Shown piece by piece: positions 1 through 8,043 of a DNA stretch of 64,000 nt. A program made the translations under genes and the position numbers. This DNA is from Verrucomicrobiota bacterium (GTDB lineage Bacteria > Verrucomicrobiota > Verrucomicrobiia > CAIQCK01). The stretch spans positions 1,054,001 to 1,118,000 of the forward strand of contig JACRQF010000009.1 in NCBI GenBank assembly GCA_016222825.1. The letters are read 5' to 3'. How positions within the stretch are numbered: the first letter of the stretch is position 1; the number at the start of each line of letters is the position of its first letter. Under the pieces are notes generated by a model. The model worked only from the letters and a program-made list of their open reading frames with translations, did no database searches and was not told the origin of the DNA.

Positions 1-937
1 GGAGCTTCTCGTTGAAGAAATGATCCGCGTAAGGCATCGCCACCGAGCCGCCCGTCAGCAGCAATTTGTTCGGCTGCTGGCCGCCCTGCTGCGTGCGGTA
101 AAAAATCACCGACCGCGTCACGTCAGCGTGGATGCGGGTCATGACGTTGCGGATGACCTTGCAAAGCCGCGCCGTCAACGGGTCTTCAGGTTCCTCGTAA
201 GCGCCGCCCAGCCCGACGAAGCCTTTCCGGCGTTTCAACTCATCGGCCTGCGCAAAGGAGAGCTTCTGGTCCTCAAACTCGCGCATGATCTCCTGGGTGA
301 TCGTGTTGCCACCGATCGGCACCGCGCGCGTGAAAATCTTCTCCTTCTCGATGAAAATGAGGTTGGTCGTCTTGGCGCCGATGTCCGCCACCAGCGTGCA
401 GCCCTCCTCGACCTCGTAGTTGTAGCGGACGGCGTTGTAGAGGGCCAGCGAGCTGACATCCACCAACTCAACGTGCAGCCCGGCGGCATCCACCGCCTTG
501 GCCAGCGACTCGATGATGTCGCTCTTGATGGCCACCAACACCACTTCGTATTCGCCCTTCTCCGACGCGCCGCCGATGAGCTGGTAGCCCCACACCACCT
601 CGGACATGGGGAAAGGGACGTTCTGCTGCGCTTCGAAGCCGACCATGCGCTCGATGTTTTCCGGCGTAGCCGCGGGCAGCTTCACGAAACGCGTGAACAC
701 CGACTGGCCCGCCACCGAGATGACCGAGCGGCTGCGGCGCACGCCGTGCTCGCGCAACATCTGCTTGAGCGTGGCGGTGATGACCCCGCTGCGGTCGGCT
801 TCCTGCCCGGCGTCTCCCGGCAAATCCATGACGCCGTATTTGAGCAGCCGCACGCCGCCGGACTTCTCGCGCTCCAGCACCGCCAGTTTGACGGATGCCG
901 CGCCGATGTCCAGTCCTAGAACTCGATTTGCTTTCAA
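1..937 (-). CDS. pilM: PilM-type actin-like pilus assembly ATPase (3' end missing)
   Basis: Cytoplasmic actin-fold ATPase that couples the inner-membrane PilN/PilO platform to the pilus or type II machine. The minus strand reads open from a TTG at 937 (an in-frame TAG lies just upstream) to the window edge, about 312 codons. The phosphate-1 loop LDIGAASVKLAVLE is at residues 8-21, a second phosphate loop reads VADIGAKTTNLIF near residue 175, and an adenosine-type loop LLLTGGSVAMPY lies near the end. The TTG start is inferred because no ATG or GTG fits ahead of the first motif. The exported unknown at 1014-1631 lies 76 bases upstream in the same direction, so the two probably share an operon that continues left of the window. 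A separate PilM/GspL-like gene is at 28750, so the genome has two such platforms. Confidence 0.85.
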   Translation of the reverse strand, partial: MKANRVLGLDIGAASVKLAVLEREKSGGVRLLKYGVMDLPGDAGQEADRSGVITATLKQMLREHGVRRSRSVISVAGQSVFTRFVKLPAATPENIERMVGFEAQQNVPFPMSEVVWGYQLIGGASEKGEYEVVLVAIKSDIIESLAKAVDAAGLHVELVDVSSLALYNAVRYNYEVEEGCTLVADIGAKTTNLIFIEKEKIFTRAVPIGGNTITQEIMREFEDQKLSFAQADELKRRKGFVGLGGAYEEPEDPLTARLCKVIRNVMTRIHADVTRSVIFYRTQQGGQQPNKLLLTGGSVAMPYADHFFNEKL

Positions 938-1013
938 GACGATTTGAAATGACTAACTGATTTGAGGCGACAGCCGACCGGCCCGTTCGCGCCGTCGCCG
1001 ATTGCCGCAACGG

Positions 1014-1631
1014 TTACTGTTGTTTGCTGGTCGTGTATTTCGACCATTCGTAGTCGGCGTAAAGCGTCGGCGCGAATGGCGACTCGGAGATGCGCATCAA
1101 CAACCCCGGCTGCGGCGTGAACCGCTGCCACCACTGCTGGCGGGTGTGTTTGGTGTCGTCAAAGCTCCACAACCGGCCTTGGACCCATATTTCCACACCC
1201 ACGTCCATTCCGGCTTGGACAGTGGTGCCCGCCCACCGCTCCATCACCAAAGGATGCATAAACATGGCCACCACGTGCCGGCGGCCTTTCTTCACATAAA
1301 TATAGGTGTCACTGCCGGTGGCCATCACCTGTTGTTTGCCGCCCAGAAGCACAAACCATTTGACCTCGACGTCATCCGCCCACTCCGGCTGGCTGTCAAA
1401 CTCGCACTCGAACAGCTTCCAAGGCACCCGCCCCGCCTCGGTGCCGCCGCGACCGCTCTCCCCGCCGCCACTTCGCGGATTGTAACTGCGGATCTCAATC
1501 CGCTTGATCAGAAAGTCCACTTTCGGACCGGCGGTAGGCCGCGCCTGTGCGAACGCTTCGCTTGCGCCTGACACCAAAAGCGCCATGATCGCCGGCGCCA
1601 GCCACTGCAACGACCTCACATAGTTCTTCAT
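1014..1631 (-). CDS. exported protein of unknown function next to pilM
   Basis: A 205-residue protein with an N-terminal signal peptide: basic MKNYVRS, then a hydrophobic run to about residue 27 ending in EAFAQA. The open frame reaches upstream to 1682, but the ATG at 1631 is preferred because GGAG lies about 8 bases before it and the signal peptide begins there. The mature part is rich in Trp, Tyr and charged residues, without Cys pairs or recognisable catalytic motifs, and looks like a beta-rich periplasmic domain. It is followed by pilM, so it may belong to the same envelope machine. Homologues likely exist beside pil genes in related bacteria, but I cannot assign a family. Confidence 0.75.
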   Translation of the reverse strand: MKNYVRSLQWLAPAIMALLVSGASEAFAQARPTAGPKVDFLIKRIEIRSYNPRSGGGESGRGGTEAGRVPWKLFECEFDSQPEWADDVEVKWFVLLGGKQQVMATGSDTYIYVKKGRRHVVAMFMHPLVMERWAGTTVQAGMDVGVEIWVQGRLWSFDDTKHTRQQWWQRFTPQPGLLMRISESPFAPTLYADYEWSKYTTSKQQ

Positions 1632-1752
1632 CGCGATCTCCATTTCCTTCGCCCGTCGAGAATTCTTCACAAACCGGTTCAACGGAAGTTTTTCAACTAT
1701 TCGCGCACCTTACTGAAAACGCCACACACGGTCAACAAGAACAATTCCCGGC

Positions 1753-2907
1753 TCAGAGACTGCGCGCAAGGATTTCGCGCAGTTCGGACTGGCTGAGCAG
1801 GATCGGGTTGCTTTTCATGCTGCTGGCAGCGGCGGCTCTTTCAACCAATGCCGCGAAATGGCCCGGCTTGACGCCGTAGGCGCGCAGCGGCCCGATTTCC
1901 AGCTTCTCGCACAATTCGCCCACCCACGCCACGCCATCGTCCGCCGTTGCACAGGGATTACCAGTGAGCAGTTGCGCGACCTCGTCATAACGGCGCAGCG
2001 TCTCGCAGCCGGGACGGCGCCCGCGCAACGCCCGGATGTTCACCTCCATCACGCGCGGCAGCAGCCTTGCGCAGACCGCGCCGTGCGGCGCCGGGAACCT
2101 CCCGCCCAGCGGCGCCGCAAACCCATGCACCGCGCCGAGACCGGCGTTGGCCAGCGCCAACCCGCCGAACAGGCTCGCCAGCGACATGTCTTCGCGCGCA
2201 GCCGCGTCGCCACCATCCTCGCAGGCGCGGCGCAGCGAGCGTGCCACCCGTGTCATGCCCGCGCGACAGAGCGCGTCAGTCATGGGGTTGGCTTTCACCG
2301 ACACGAACGGCTCGATAAGTTGGCTGAGCGCGTCGAGGCCGGAGTTGGCGGTAACTTGGCGCGGCAAACGGTGCGTGAGCGTCGGGTCCACGATAGCCAC
2401 CCGCGGCAACATGAGCGAACTGCGAAGGCTGACCTTGACGCGATGTTGCGGCGAGCCGATGACGGCGTTGCGCGTGACTTCCGTGCCGCTGCCCGCGGTC
2501 GTCGGGATGGTGACGCATGGCGCGGACGGCACGGTGAGAGGCTTGCCGCGACCGATGACTTCGAGATAGTCCAGCAGGTCGCCGCCGTTGGTGAGCAGCG
2601 CGGCGATGGCCTTGGCCGCGTCGAGCGCGCTGCCGCCGCCGAAGCCAATAATGACGTCACAGCGTCCGTCGCGGGCGCGTTGCGTGCCCTCACGCACCGC
2701 GACCGTCGTCGGTTCGCCGGCGACGGGAAGCGTGGCGCACTTCATGCCCGCAGCGCGCAACACCGCCAGCAGTGGCTTGGCGCGTTGCGCCGTCCGTCCC
2801 GTCACGACCAGCGCGCGCTTCCCTAACGCCTTCGCGACCGACCCGGCCTCTTGCAGCGTCCCGGGTCCGAAGATGATGCGTGTGACAGTGGCAAACTCGA
2901 AGTTCAT
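1753..2907 (-). CDS. iron-containing alcohol dehydrogenase family protein
   Basis: A 384-residue group III (FucO/GldA-type) alcohol dehydrogenase, expected to interconvert an alcohol and an aldehyde or ketone with NAD(P). The dinucleotide-binding part carries FGGGSALDAAKA at about 89-100 and the family motif TIPTTAGSGTEV at about 133-144. The metal site can be followed as D192, Q196, H261 and H275; the second ligand, normally His, is Gln here (DALSQ). The length is normal for the family. The gene lies 6 bases downstream of the ABM-domain gene, so the two are probably co-transcribed. The substrate cannot be told from sequence; maleylacetate reductase-like and lactaldehyde/butanol dehydrogenase-like roles are both possible. 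Confidence 0.9.
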   Translation of the reverse strand: MNFEFATVTRIIFGPGTLQEAGSVAKALGKRALVVTGRTAQRAKPLLAVLRAAGMKCATLPVAGEPTTVAVREGTQRARDGRCDVIIGFGGGSALDAAKAIAALLTNGGDLLDYLEVIGRGKPLTVPSAPCVTIPTTAGSGTEVTRNAVIGSPQHRVKVSLRSSLMLPRVAIVDPTLTHRLPRQVTANSGLDALSQLIEPFVSVKANPMTDALCRAGMTRVARSLRRACEDGGDAAAREDMSLASLFGGLALANAGLGAVHGFAAPLGGRFPAPHGAVCARLLPRVMEVNIRALRGRRPGCETLRRYDEVAQLLTGNPCATADDGVAWVGELCEKLEIGPLRAYGVKPGHFAALVERAAAASSMKSNPILLSQSELREILARSL

Positions 2908-2913
2908 CGCAGG

Positions 2914-3225
2914 TCACCAGCCCTCGTCAGGCGGAAAGGCGTTGGCAAACTTCACGCTCGTGCGCGGCTCGACCATCATCGGCGCCACCGCGTCTCGCCA
3001 CGCGGCGTAGTGGGCGGTTTCCTTATGCTTGGCCGGCGCGTCCGGCGTGCGATAAGCCTCCACGAGGACGAACCGCGTCGGGGCGTCGCTCTGCTGGCAG
3101 ACATCGAACCGCGCGATGCCCGGCTCCTTGACGCTGTTGCGGGCATTCTCCAGGGAGGCTTGTTTGAAGGCTTCGACGCACTCGGGTTTCACGTGGACGT
3201 GGACATGGACGATCAACAGGCTCAT
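2914..3225 (-). CDS. ABM-domain (YgiN/LsrG-like) small protein
   Basis: A 103-residue antibiotic-biosynthesis-monooxygenase-fold protein. It starts with a beta strand of alternating hydrophobics and His ([13 protein letters not shown]), then [19 protein letters not shown] and the typical [19 protein letters not shown] segment ending in HYAAW. Members form ferredoxin-like dimers and act as cofactor-free monooxygenases or, as in LsrG, as isomerases of phosphorylated AI-2 products. It is the first gene of a two-gene unit with the iron alcohol dehydrogenase 6 bases downstream, which suggests handling of a small reactive carbonyl or quinol, but no substrate can be named. It is divergent from the squalene/phytoene synthase, with 115 bases between them. 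Confidence 0.85.
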   Translation of the reverse strand: MSLLIVHVHVHVKPECVEAFKQASLENARNSVKEPGIARFDVCQQSDAPTRFVLVEAYRTPDAPAKHKETAHYAAWRDAVAPMMVEPRTSVKFANAFPPDEGW

Positions 3226-3340
3226 GTTGGCAGGTTATCAAAGCCCGCCCCCTCCCGGCAAGCTCGGCGGACCTGACCCGCAACGCAGTGTTGCCACGCG
3301 GCGGGCGAACCGGTAGTCTGCTGCGGCACAGAAATTACCG

Positions 3341-4222
3341 ATGACTTCCTTGGAACACTCGTATCGTCACTGCCAGCACGTGGCCTCCAAGCAGGCGAAG
3401 AACTTTTACTACTCGTTCTACGCCCTGCCCAAGGAGAAGCGCGACGCAATGTGCGCCATCTACGCGTTCTTCCGCTACTGCGACGACTTGAGCGACGCCG
3501 CGCCGAGCATCGAGGTGGCGCGGGTGAACCTGCGCCGGTGGCGGGCGGTGCTCGACGAGGCCTATGCCGGCGGGACCGCGACCGCGGTGGTGCAGTCGAC
3601 GCTGGAAGCCACAGCGCGCGCGATGCTGCCGGCGTTTGCCGACACGGTGCGGCGCTACGGAATCCCGAAGGATTATTTTTCCGACCTCATCGCCGGCGCG
3701 GAGATGGACCTGAACAAGACGCGCTACGCGACGTTCGAGGAACTCTACCGCTACTGCTACCGCGTGGCGTCGTGCGTGGGGTTGACGGTGATCCACGTGT
3801 TCGGCTTCACCGATGACAAGGCCAAGCAATACGCCGAGTGGTGCGGCATCGCCTTCCAGCTCACCAACATCATCCGTGATGTCCGCGAAGACGCGCAGAT
3901 GGGGCGCATCTACCTGCCAAAGAAAGACCTCGACCGCTTCGACGTGACGGAGGAGCAAATCCTGAAGTGCCAGCCGCCGCCGTCGTTCGTGGACCTGATG
4001 AAGTTCGAGTCCGACCGCGCGCACGATTACTACGAGAAGTCCCATCCGCTGCTGCCGCTGATCCACGCCGACAGCCGCGCGACGCTGGTGGCGTTGATGG
4101 AAATCTACCGCGGGCTGCTGAAGAAGATCGAGCACCGCGAGTTCGACGTGTTCTCGGGGCGGATCTCGCTGCCGACATGGAAGAAGCTGCTAATTGCGGC
4201 AAAAAGCCTGTTGCGCCGGTAG
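3341..4222 (+). CDS. squalene/phytoene synthase family protein (HpnD-like)
   Basis: A 293-residue head-to-head prenyl synthase. Both Asp-rich metal-diphosphate sites are present: DDLSD at about 46-50 and DVRED near 181, the latter within NIIRDVREDAQMGRIYLP. The FYYSFYALP segment near residue 23 is typical of the family. Members condense two farnesyl diphosphates to presqualene diphosphate (HpnD), or two geranylgeranyl diphosphates to phytoene (CrtB). HpnD-like is favoured because the convergent neighbour 12 bases away is hpnK, a hopanoid-cluster gene. However, hpnC, hpnE and the squalene-hopene cyclase are not in this window, so the product remains an inference. No membrane anchor is obvious, so a peripheral membrane location is likely. 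Confidence 0.88.
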   Translation: MTSLEHSYRHCQHVASKQAKNFYYSFYALPKEKRDAMCAIYAFFRYCDDLSDAAPSIEVARVNLRRWRAVLDEAYAGGTATAVVQSTLEATARAMLPAFADTVRRYGIPKDYFSDLIAGAEMDLNKTRYATFEELYRYCYRVASCVGLTVIHVFGFTDDKAKQYAEWCGIAFQLTNIIRDVREDAQMGRIYLPKKDLDRFDVTEEQILKCQPPPSFVDLMKFESDRAHDYYEKSHPLLPLIHADSRATLVALMEIYRGLLKKIEHREFDVFSGRISLPTWKKLLIAAKSLLRR

Positions 4223-4234
4223 CCGGCGCCCTTT

Positions 4235-5164
4235 TCAGTCCGGCGCAGCCCAACCCGCCGCGCCCCTGCCGGGCGCGAGCACTTCGGTCCCATCTGTCTC
4301 GCCTGAAGTCTGGATCACGTTTTCAAAACCAACGAGGTGGATGCCGAGTTCGCCGGCAAGCTGTTTCACTCTTGGACTGAGCAGCGCCGCCGTCTCCGCA
4401 GCATGGTTGTAGCCGGACTGCCAACGCCGGAGGATCGGGTCGTCGTCGTCGCCCGGATGGAAGTAAACCTCTGTCACACCGTCGCCGACCTGCCGGAACA
4501 GCCGCGTCAGATACGTCTCATCGAGATGGCCGCTTTGCAGCAAGCCGTGGATCGCATCCGGGGGGCGGAAGCCGGCGCGCCGAACCTTGCGGTTCAGGCC
4601 AATGCACAACGCCCAGAAGAAAAACCCTCGCGCCAGCTTGCTCACCAGAAAACGCCGATCAATCAACAGGTGCGGGAAGAGACTCTCGCGCGGCACGCGC
4701 AAGAAGCGGATGCCCTGCTCGCGCGCGAGCCGGGCAATGATCGGAAAAACCACCGGATGCGCGTGCAGGTGCATGTGGGTGTTCAGGTGCGTGGGCCGCA
4801 GGCCGGTGGCGAGAAACTTCGCCATCTGCGCCCGCAGTTCCCGCTCAATCTGGCGGCGGACGCCGGGAATGAGGAAGAACCTCACGCCAGCGGCCAGCGG
4901 GTTGTTGTGGAAGTCGCCGTTTGCGTCGGTCAACGCGGGGATGACCGCGTGCGGCAGCACCGCCCGTCCTTGGAGCAGGCACAGGTGGACGCCGACGCTC
5001 AGTTCCGGCGTCTGCCGCGCCTGTTCGGCGGCGTGCTCGAAATCAAACCCGCACGGCATCAAGCTGGCGCTGGTGAGCAAACCCTCGCGACAGGCCCGGA
5101 GAATCGCGTTGTTCACCGTCCGGCTGTAGCCGAAGTCGTCTCCGGTAATGATAAGTTGTTTCAT
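4235..5164 (-). CDS. hpnK: HpnK-like YdjC/ChbG family deacetylase
   Basis: A 309-residue YdjC/ChbG-fold protein, a group of Mg-dependent carbohydrate deacetylases. The N-terminus holds the metal motif ITGDDFGYS (Asp pair at about 8-9), followed by SVGVHLCLLQG and HLNTHMHLHAHP, which contribute the conserved His residues. The hallmark LTSASLMPCG and the C-terminal TEVYFHPG are also present. The length and the RFLRVPRE segment match proteins annotated as hopanoid-biosynthesis-associated HpnK, whose exact reaction is not settled; N-deacetylation of a hopanoid glycan head group is plausible. Its ATG overlaps the stop of the upstream GT-C gene (ATGA at 5161-5164), which indicates translational coupling, and it converges on the squalene/phytoene synthase. 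Confidence 0.85.
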   Translation of the reverse strand: MKQLIITGDDFGYSRTVNNAILRACREGLLTSASLMPCGFDFEHAAEQARQTPELSVGVHLCLLQGRAVLPHAVIPALTDANGDFHNNPLAAGVRFFLIPGVRRQIERELRAQMAKFLATGLRPTHLNTHMHLHAHPVVFPIIARLAREQGIRFLRVPRESLFPHLLIDRRFLVSKLARGFFFWALCIGLNRKVRRAGFRPPDAIHGLLQSGHLDETYLTRLFRQVGDGVTEVYFHPGDDDDPILRRWQSGYNHAAETAALLSPRVKQLAGELGIHLVGFENVIQTSGETDGTEVLAPGRGAAGWAAPD

Positions 5165-7050
5165 CGAACACGCTCCGCTCGTCCGTTTTGCATATCCAGC
5201 ACCATCGGTGGCGGGTCCGTCGAGCGAAAACGAAACGCCAGCGTCTGCACGCCGCCAGCGTCCGCGCGAACGACCTCGGCCGTGAACCCCGGCGTGTCCA
5301 CGCGCGCTCCCTGCCGTTGCGCTTCGGCGGCGGCCGGATACACCTCCTCGGTCAGGCTGCGCATGAACCGGCCGCCCTCAATACTCACCCGCAACGTCTC
5401 CAGTCCGTTCCACCGGCTCTCGATCCGCGTCGCGCCGATGTGGTCCGGCAGGCACTTGCTGAAGAACTTCACCATCGCTCCCGGCGGTTGAACGGAATCA
5501 ATCGGCAGCATCTTCGGACGGATGGTCAACACCTGCACGTCGAGCGTCGGATCCTGGTAGAGCAGCGGCAGCATGAACTCCATCCCAAACGCCGGCGGCC
5601 AGAGGTTCAGCAGGTAGAGCGAAGACCCGCGCGGCAGCGACGGCAACTCCTGCCGGATCGCCGTGATTTGCCGGCGCACGAGGTTGGAGGGAAGGCCCCA
5701 CATCAAGTTCAGGAACATCGTCATCATGGCGTAGCCGGCCACTACGACGCCGACGCTGGCCATCACCAAGCCGCGCCGCGACAGGTTCAGCCGCGACCAA
5801 CGCTGTGCCAGCCATCCGGTGTCGTCTGCGCGTTGCAGCAGCGCGCCGAGCAGCAAACAGAAACCGAGCGACGGCACGTAGAGAAACCGCTGCGCCACCA
5901 GAATCGGAAACGTCGGCGCCAGCGTCAGCACCGTAAACAGCGGGAAGAAACTCCAGCCGCGCAGCCCGCGCATCAACCAGCTTGTTCCAAACCACAGCGC
6001 CGCCAGCACCGCCGCGCAAACCAGCGTCACCGGCAACACGCCGGCTCTCTGGATCAATTCGCCAGGGTCAATCGGGAACAGTGGAAACGGAACGGCCAGA
6101 TGCAGCAATTCATACGAGAGGTTGAAGAGGACAAACGGCACGAACGTCGCCGAGAACGGGCTGTGCATGTATTGGCCGCCTTCGTTCATCGCCGAAATGC
6201 CGGCAAACGACTTGATGTGCATCAGCAGATAAGCCGCCGCCATCGTCCAGAATACCGCATGCCTGGCCGCCAGTTCGCCAAACCGTGGCCATTCCTTGTT
6301 TGCGATGTGCGCGCGGTAAAACTCATAGGCCAGCAGCACCGCCGGCAGGACGATGGCCGATTCCTTCGAGCAAAGCGCCGCCACAAACGCCACCACCGCG
6401 CCGCCGTATTGCCAGGGCCGGCGTTGCCGCAGCCACCATCCAAACGCAGCGAACGAGGCCAGGAAGAAACAGCCCATCGCCGCGTCGGCGTTGGCGGCCA
6501 CCCATTGCACCGTCTCGGCGTGGCTCGGATGCGCCGCAAACATCAGCGCCACCGCCACCGCCACCCAGCGGTGCGAAAACATCAGCCGCGCGACGGCAAA
6601 CACCGCCAGCGACGCCAACGCGTGCAGCGCGACGTTGACGAGATGATAGCCCCACGCGTCGAGGCCGAACGCCGCGCCGGCCAGCTTGTAGAGGAGCGTC
6701 ACCATCGGTCGGAAAAAACCCTCGCCGCGGACGCCGTGCAACCGTTGCTCGTTGAACCAGTAAGCCTTGAAATCCTCGCCGCTGTATTGCCACGGCTGGA
6801 ACAGCGCCGCCCACGGCGTCCGGGCCGCTTCGTTCAGATGCCAGAAATCGTCCACCAGAAAATAGTTGCCGAGGGAATTGAGGTAAACGGCCGCCGCCAC
6901 CAACACGATCACCAGCGACGCCCAGCGTTTCGAGCGCATGCTGAGTTCGGCGAAGCGTCCGACAACCCACCGCGCGCCAGCCGTGCGCGGCGTCTGGCTG
7001 GCGGTGGTTAAGAAATGCCTCTTCTCTGAACGAACGCTCGCTGTTGTCAT
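5161..7050 (-). CDS. GT-C type integral membrane glycosyltransferase
   Basis: A 629-residue polytopic membrane protein. After a basic N-terminus, the first membrane segment (LVIVLVAAAVYLNSL) leads into FLVDDFWHLNEA; an acidic pair in the first outer loop is the catalytic hallmark of GT-C enzymes of the PMT/ArnT type, which use polyprenyl-phosphate sugars. About ten further hydrophobic segments follow, then a C-terminal soluble part of about 170 residues. The start at 7050 is chosen over an open extension to 7158 because GGAAG precedes it and the extension has poor composition. Its TGA overlaps the hpnK ATG, so the two products probably act on the same lipid-linked sugar. Donor and acceptor are unknown. 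Confidence 0.78.
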   Translation of the reverse strand: MTTASVRSEKRHFLTTASQTPRTAGARWVVGRFAELSMRSKRWASLVIVLVAAAVYLNSLGNYFLVDDFWHLNEAARTPWAALFQPWQYSGEDFKAYWFNEQRLHGVRGEGFFRPMVTLLYKLAGAAFGLDAWGYHLVNVALHALASLAVFAVARLMFSHRWVAVAVALMFAAHPSHAETVQWVAANADAAMGCFFLASFAAFGWWLRQRRPWQYGGAVVAFVAALCSKESAIVLPAVLLAYEFYRAHIANKEWPRFGELAARHAVFWTMAAAYLLMHIKSFAGISAMNEGGQYMHSPFSATFVPFVLFNLSYELLHLAVPFPLFPIDPGELIQRAGVLPVTLVCAAVLAALWFGTSWLMRGLRGWSFFPLFTVLTLAPTFPILVAQRFLYVPSLGFCLLLGALLQRADDTGWLAQRWSRLNLSRRGLVMASVGVVVAGYAMMTMFLNLMWGLPSNLVRRQITAIRQELPSLPRGSSLYLLNLWPPAFGMEFMLPLLYQDPTLDVQVLTIRPKMLPIDSVQPPGAMVKFFSKCLPDHIGATRIESRWNGLETLRVSIEGGRFMRSLTEEVYPAAAEAQRQGARVDTPGFTAEVVRADAGGVQTLAFRFRSTDPPPMVLDMQNGRAERVR

Positions 7051-7304
7051 CGCACGTTCTTCCTGCGGCAGGATACTAGGAAGCCCGCGTCCTTCTTGCC
7101 AAGCCCAATGTAACAGAACGCAACACACAGCTTGGAAGACGCGCGCCCCCTGAGTCACCGCTCCGCTCTTCCGCGTAGGCAGGATGGCCAGATTTTCCCC
7201 GCCCCGGTAAAATTGTTGTTGTCGGATTGCGTTTCGAGGCGCGATAGTTTCAGCGCCGATACTGAACCGAAGAACTGAACGTCAGAATTCAATCAACGCA
7301 CATC

Positions 7305-7961
7305 ATGAAAACCAGAATTGCTTTGCTTGCTCTTGTCCTCTTGGGATTCGCGCCGACCGCCTCGGCGGAGACGCCGCAGAAAGCCGCCGCCCGCGAGAAA
7401 GTGCTCATCATCGTCGGCGACGCGACGGAGACGGTGGACACGCTTTATCCTTACTACCGGCTGATCGAGGGCGGCTACGAGCCGGTGGTCGCGGGGCCGG
7501 AGAAGCGCAAGTTCCAGATGGTGCTGCACGAGGTCAAGCCCGGCTGGACCATCACCAAGGAGTGGGAAGGCTACACCATCGAGGCCGCCATCGCCTTCAA
7601 GGACATCAAGCCGGAGCAATACCTCGGCATCTTCTTCAGCGGTGGCCGCGCGCCGGAATACATCCGCGACAACCCGGACCTGATCCGCGTTACGCGCTAC
7701 TTCTTCGAGAAAAACGCGCCGATCGCTTCCGTCTGCCACGGCGTTGAGGTTCCCGCCCGCGCCGGTTGCGTGAAGGGCCGGCGGATGGCGACGGTGCCGA
7801 AGTGCCAGTTCGACCTCGAGGTCTGCGGCGGCATTTTTGTCAACGCTCCCTGTGTCGTGGACGGCAACCTTGTCAGCGGCCGCACCTTCCACGACCACGG
7901 CCATTACATGGGCAAGTGGATGAAGCTGCTCGATCAGGCCCGCGACGCGAAGAAGAAGTAA
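7305..7961 (+). CDS. exported DJ-1/PfpI family protein
   Basis: A 218-residue protein with a clear signal peptide (MKTRIALLALVLLGFAPTASA). The mature part is a DJ-1/PfpI flavodoxin-like domain: VLIIVGDATETVDTLYPYYRL at the start, FFSGGRAPEYI in the middle, and the nucleophile-elbow SVCHG near residue 147, where Cys is the expected catalytic residue. Cytoplasmic members act as glyoxalases, chaperones or proteases; exported ones are common in Planctomycetes and Verrucomicrobia and their role is not established. It lies 82 bases ahead of the tandem PL11 lyases in the same direction, which may be one transcription unit. The 254 bases upstream (7051-7304) are a divergent promoter region in which no strong motif was seen. 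Confidence 0.85.
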   Translation: MKTRIALLALVLLGFAPTASAETPQKAAAREKVLIIVGDATETVDTLYPYYRLIEGGYEPVVAGPEKRKFQMVLHEVKPGWTITKEWEGYTIEAAIAFKDIKPEQYLGIFFSGGRAPEYIRDNPDLIRVTRYFFEKNAPIASVCHGVEVPARAGCVKGRRMATVPKCQFDLEVCGGIFVNAPCVVDGNLVSGRTFHDHGHYMGKWMKLLDQARDAKKK

Positions 7962-8043
7962 GCATAAGCCCCGGCGACTTTGTTGCGGCAAGTGGCGAAC
8001 CGGCTTCCAGTCGGTGCCCGGCTGACATTTCAGGAGAGTGACC

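Noticed and set aside
20..919. A long open frame on the plus strand over the pilM gene
   Set aside because: It has Arg/His-rich composition typical of an antisense shadow in GC-rich DNA; the minus strand encodes clear PilM motifs.
5188..7011. A 607-codon plus-strand frame over the GT-C gene
   Set aside because: Arg/Gln/His-rich shadow; the minus strand gives membrane segments and the GT-C acidic pair.
7051..7304. Promoter or riboswitch ahead of the DJ-1-like gene
   Set aside because: No clear -35/-10 pair with proper spacing and no known riboswitch core were seen.
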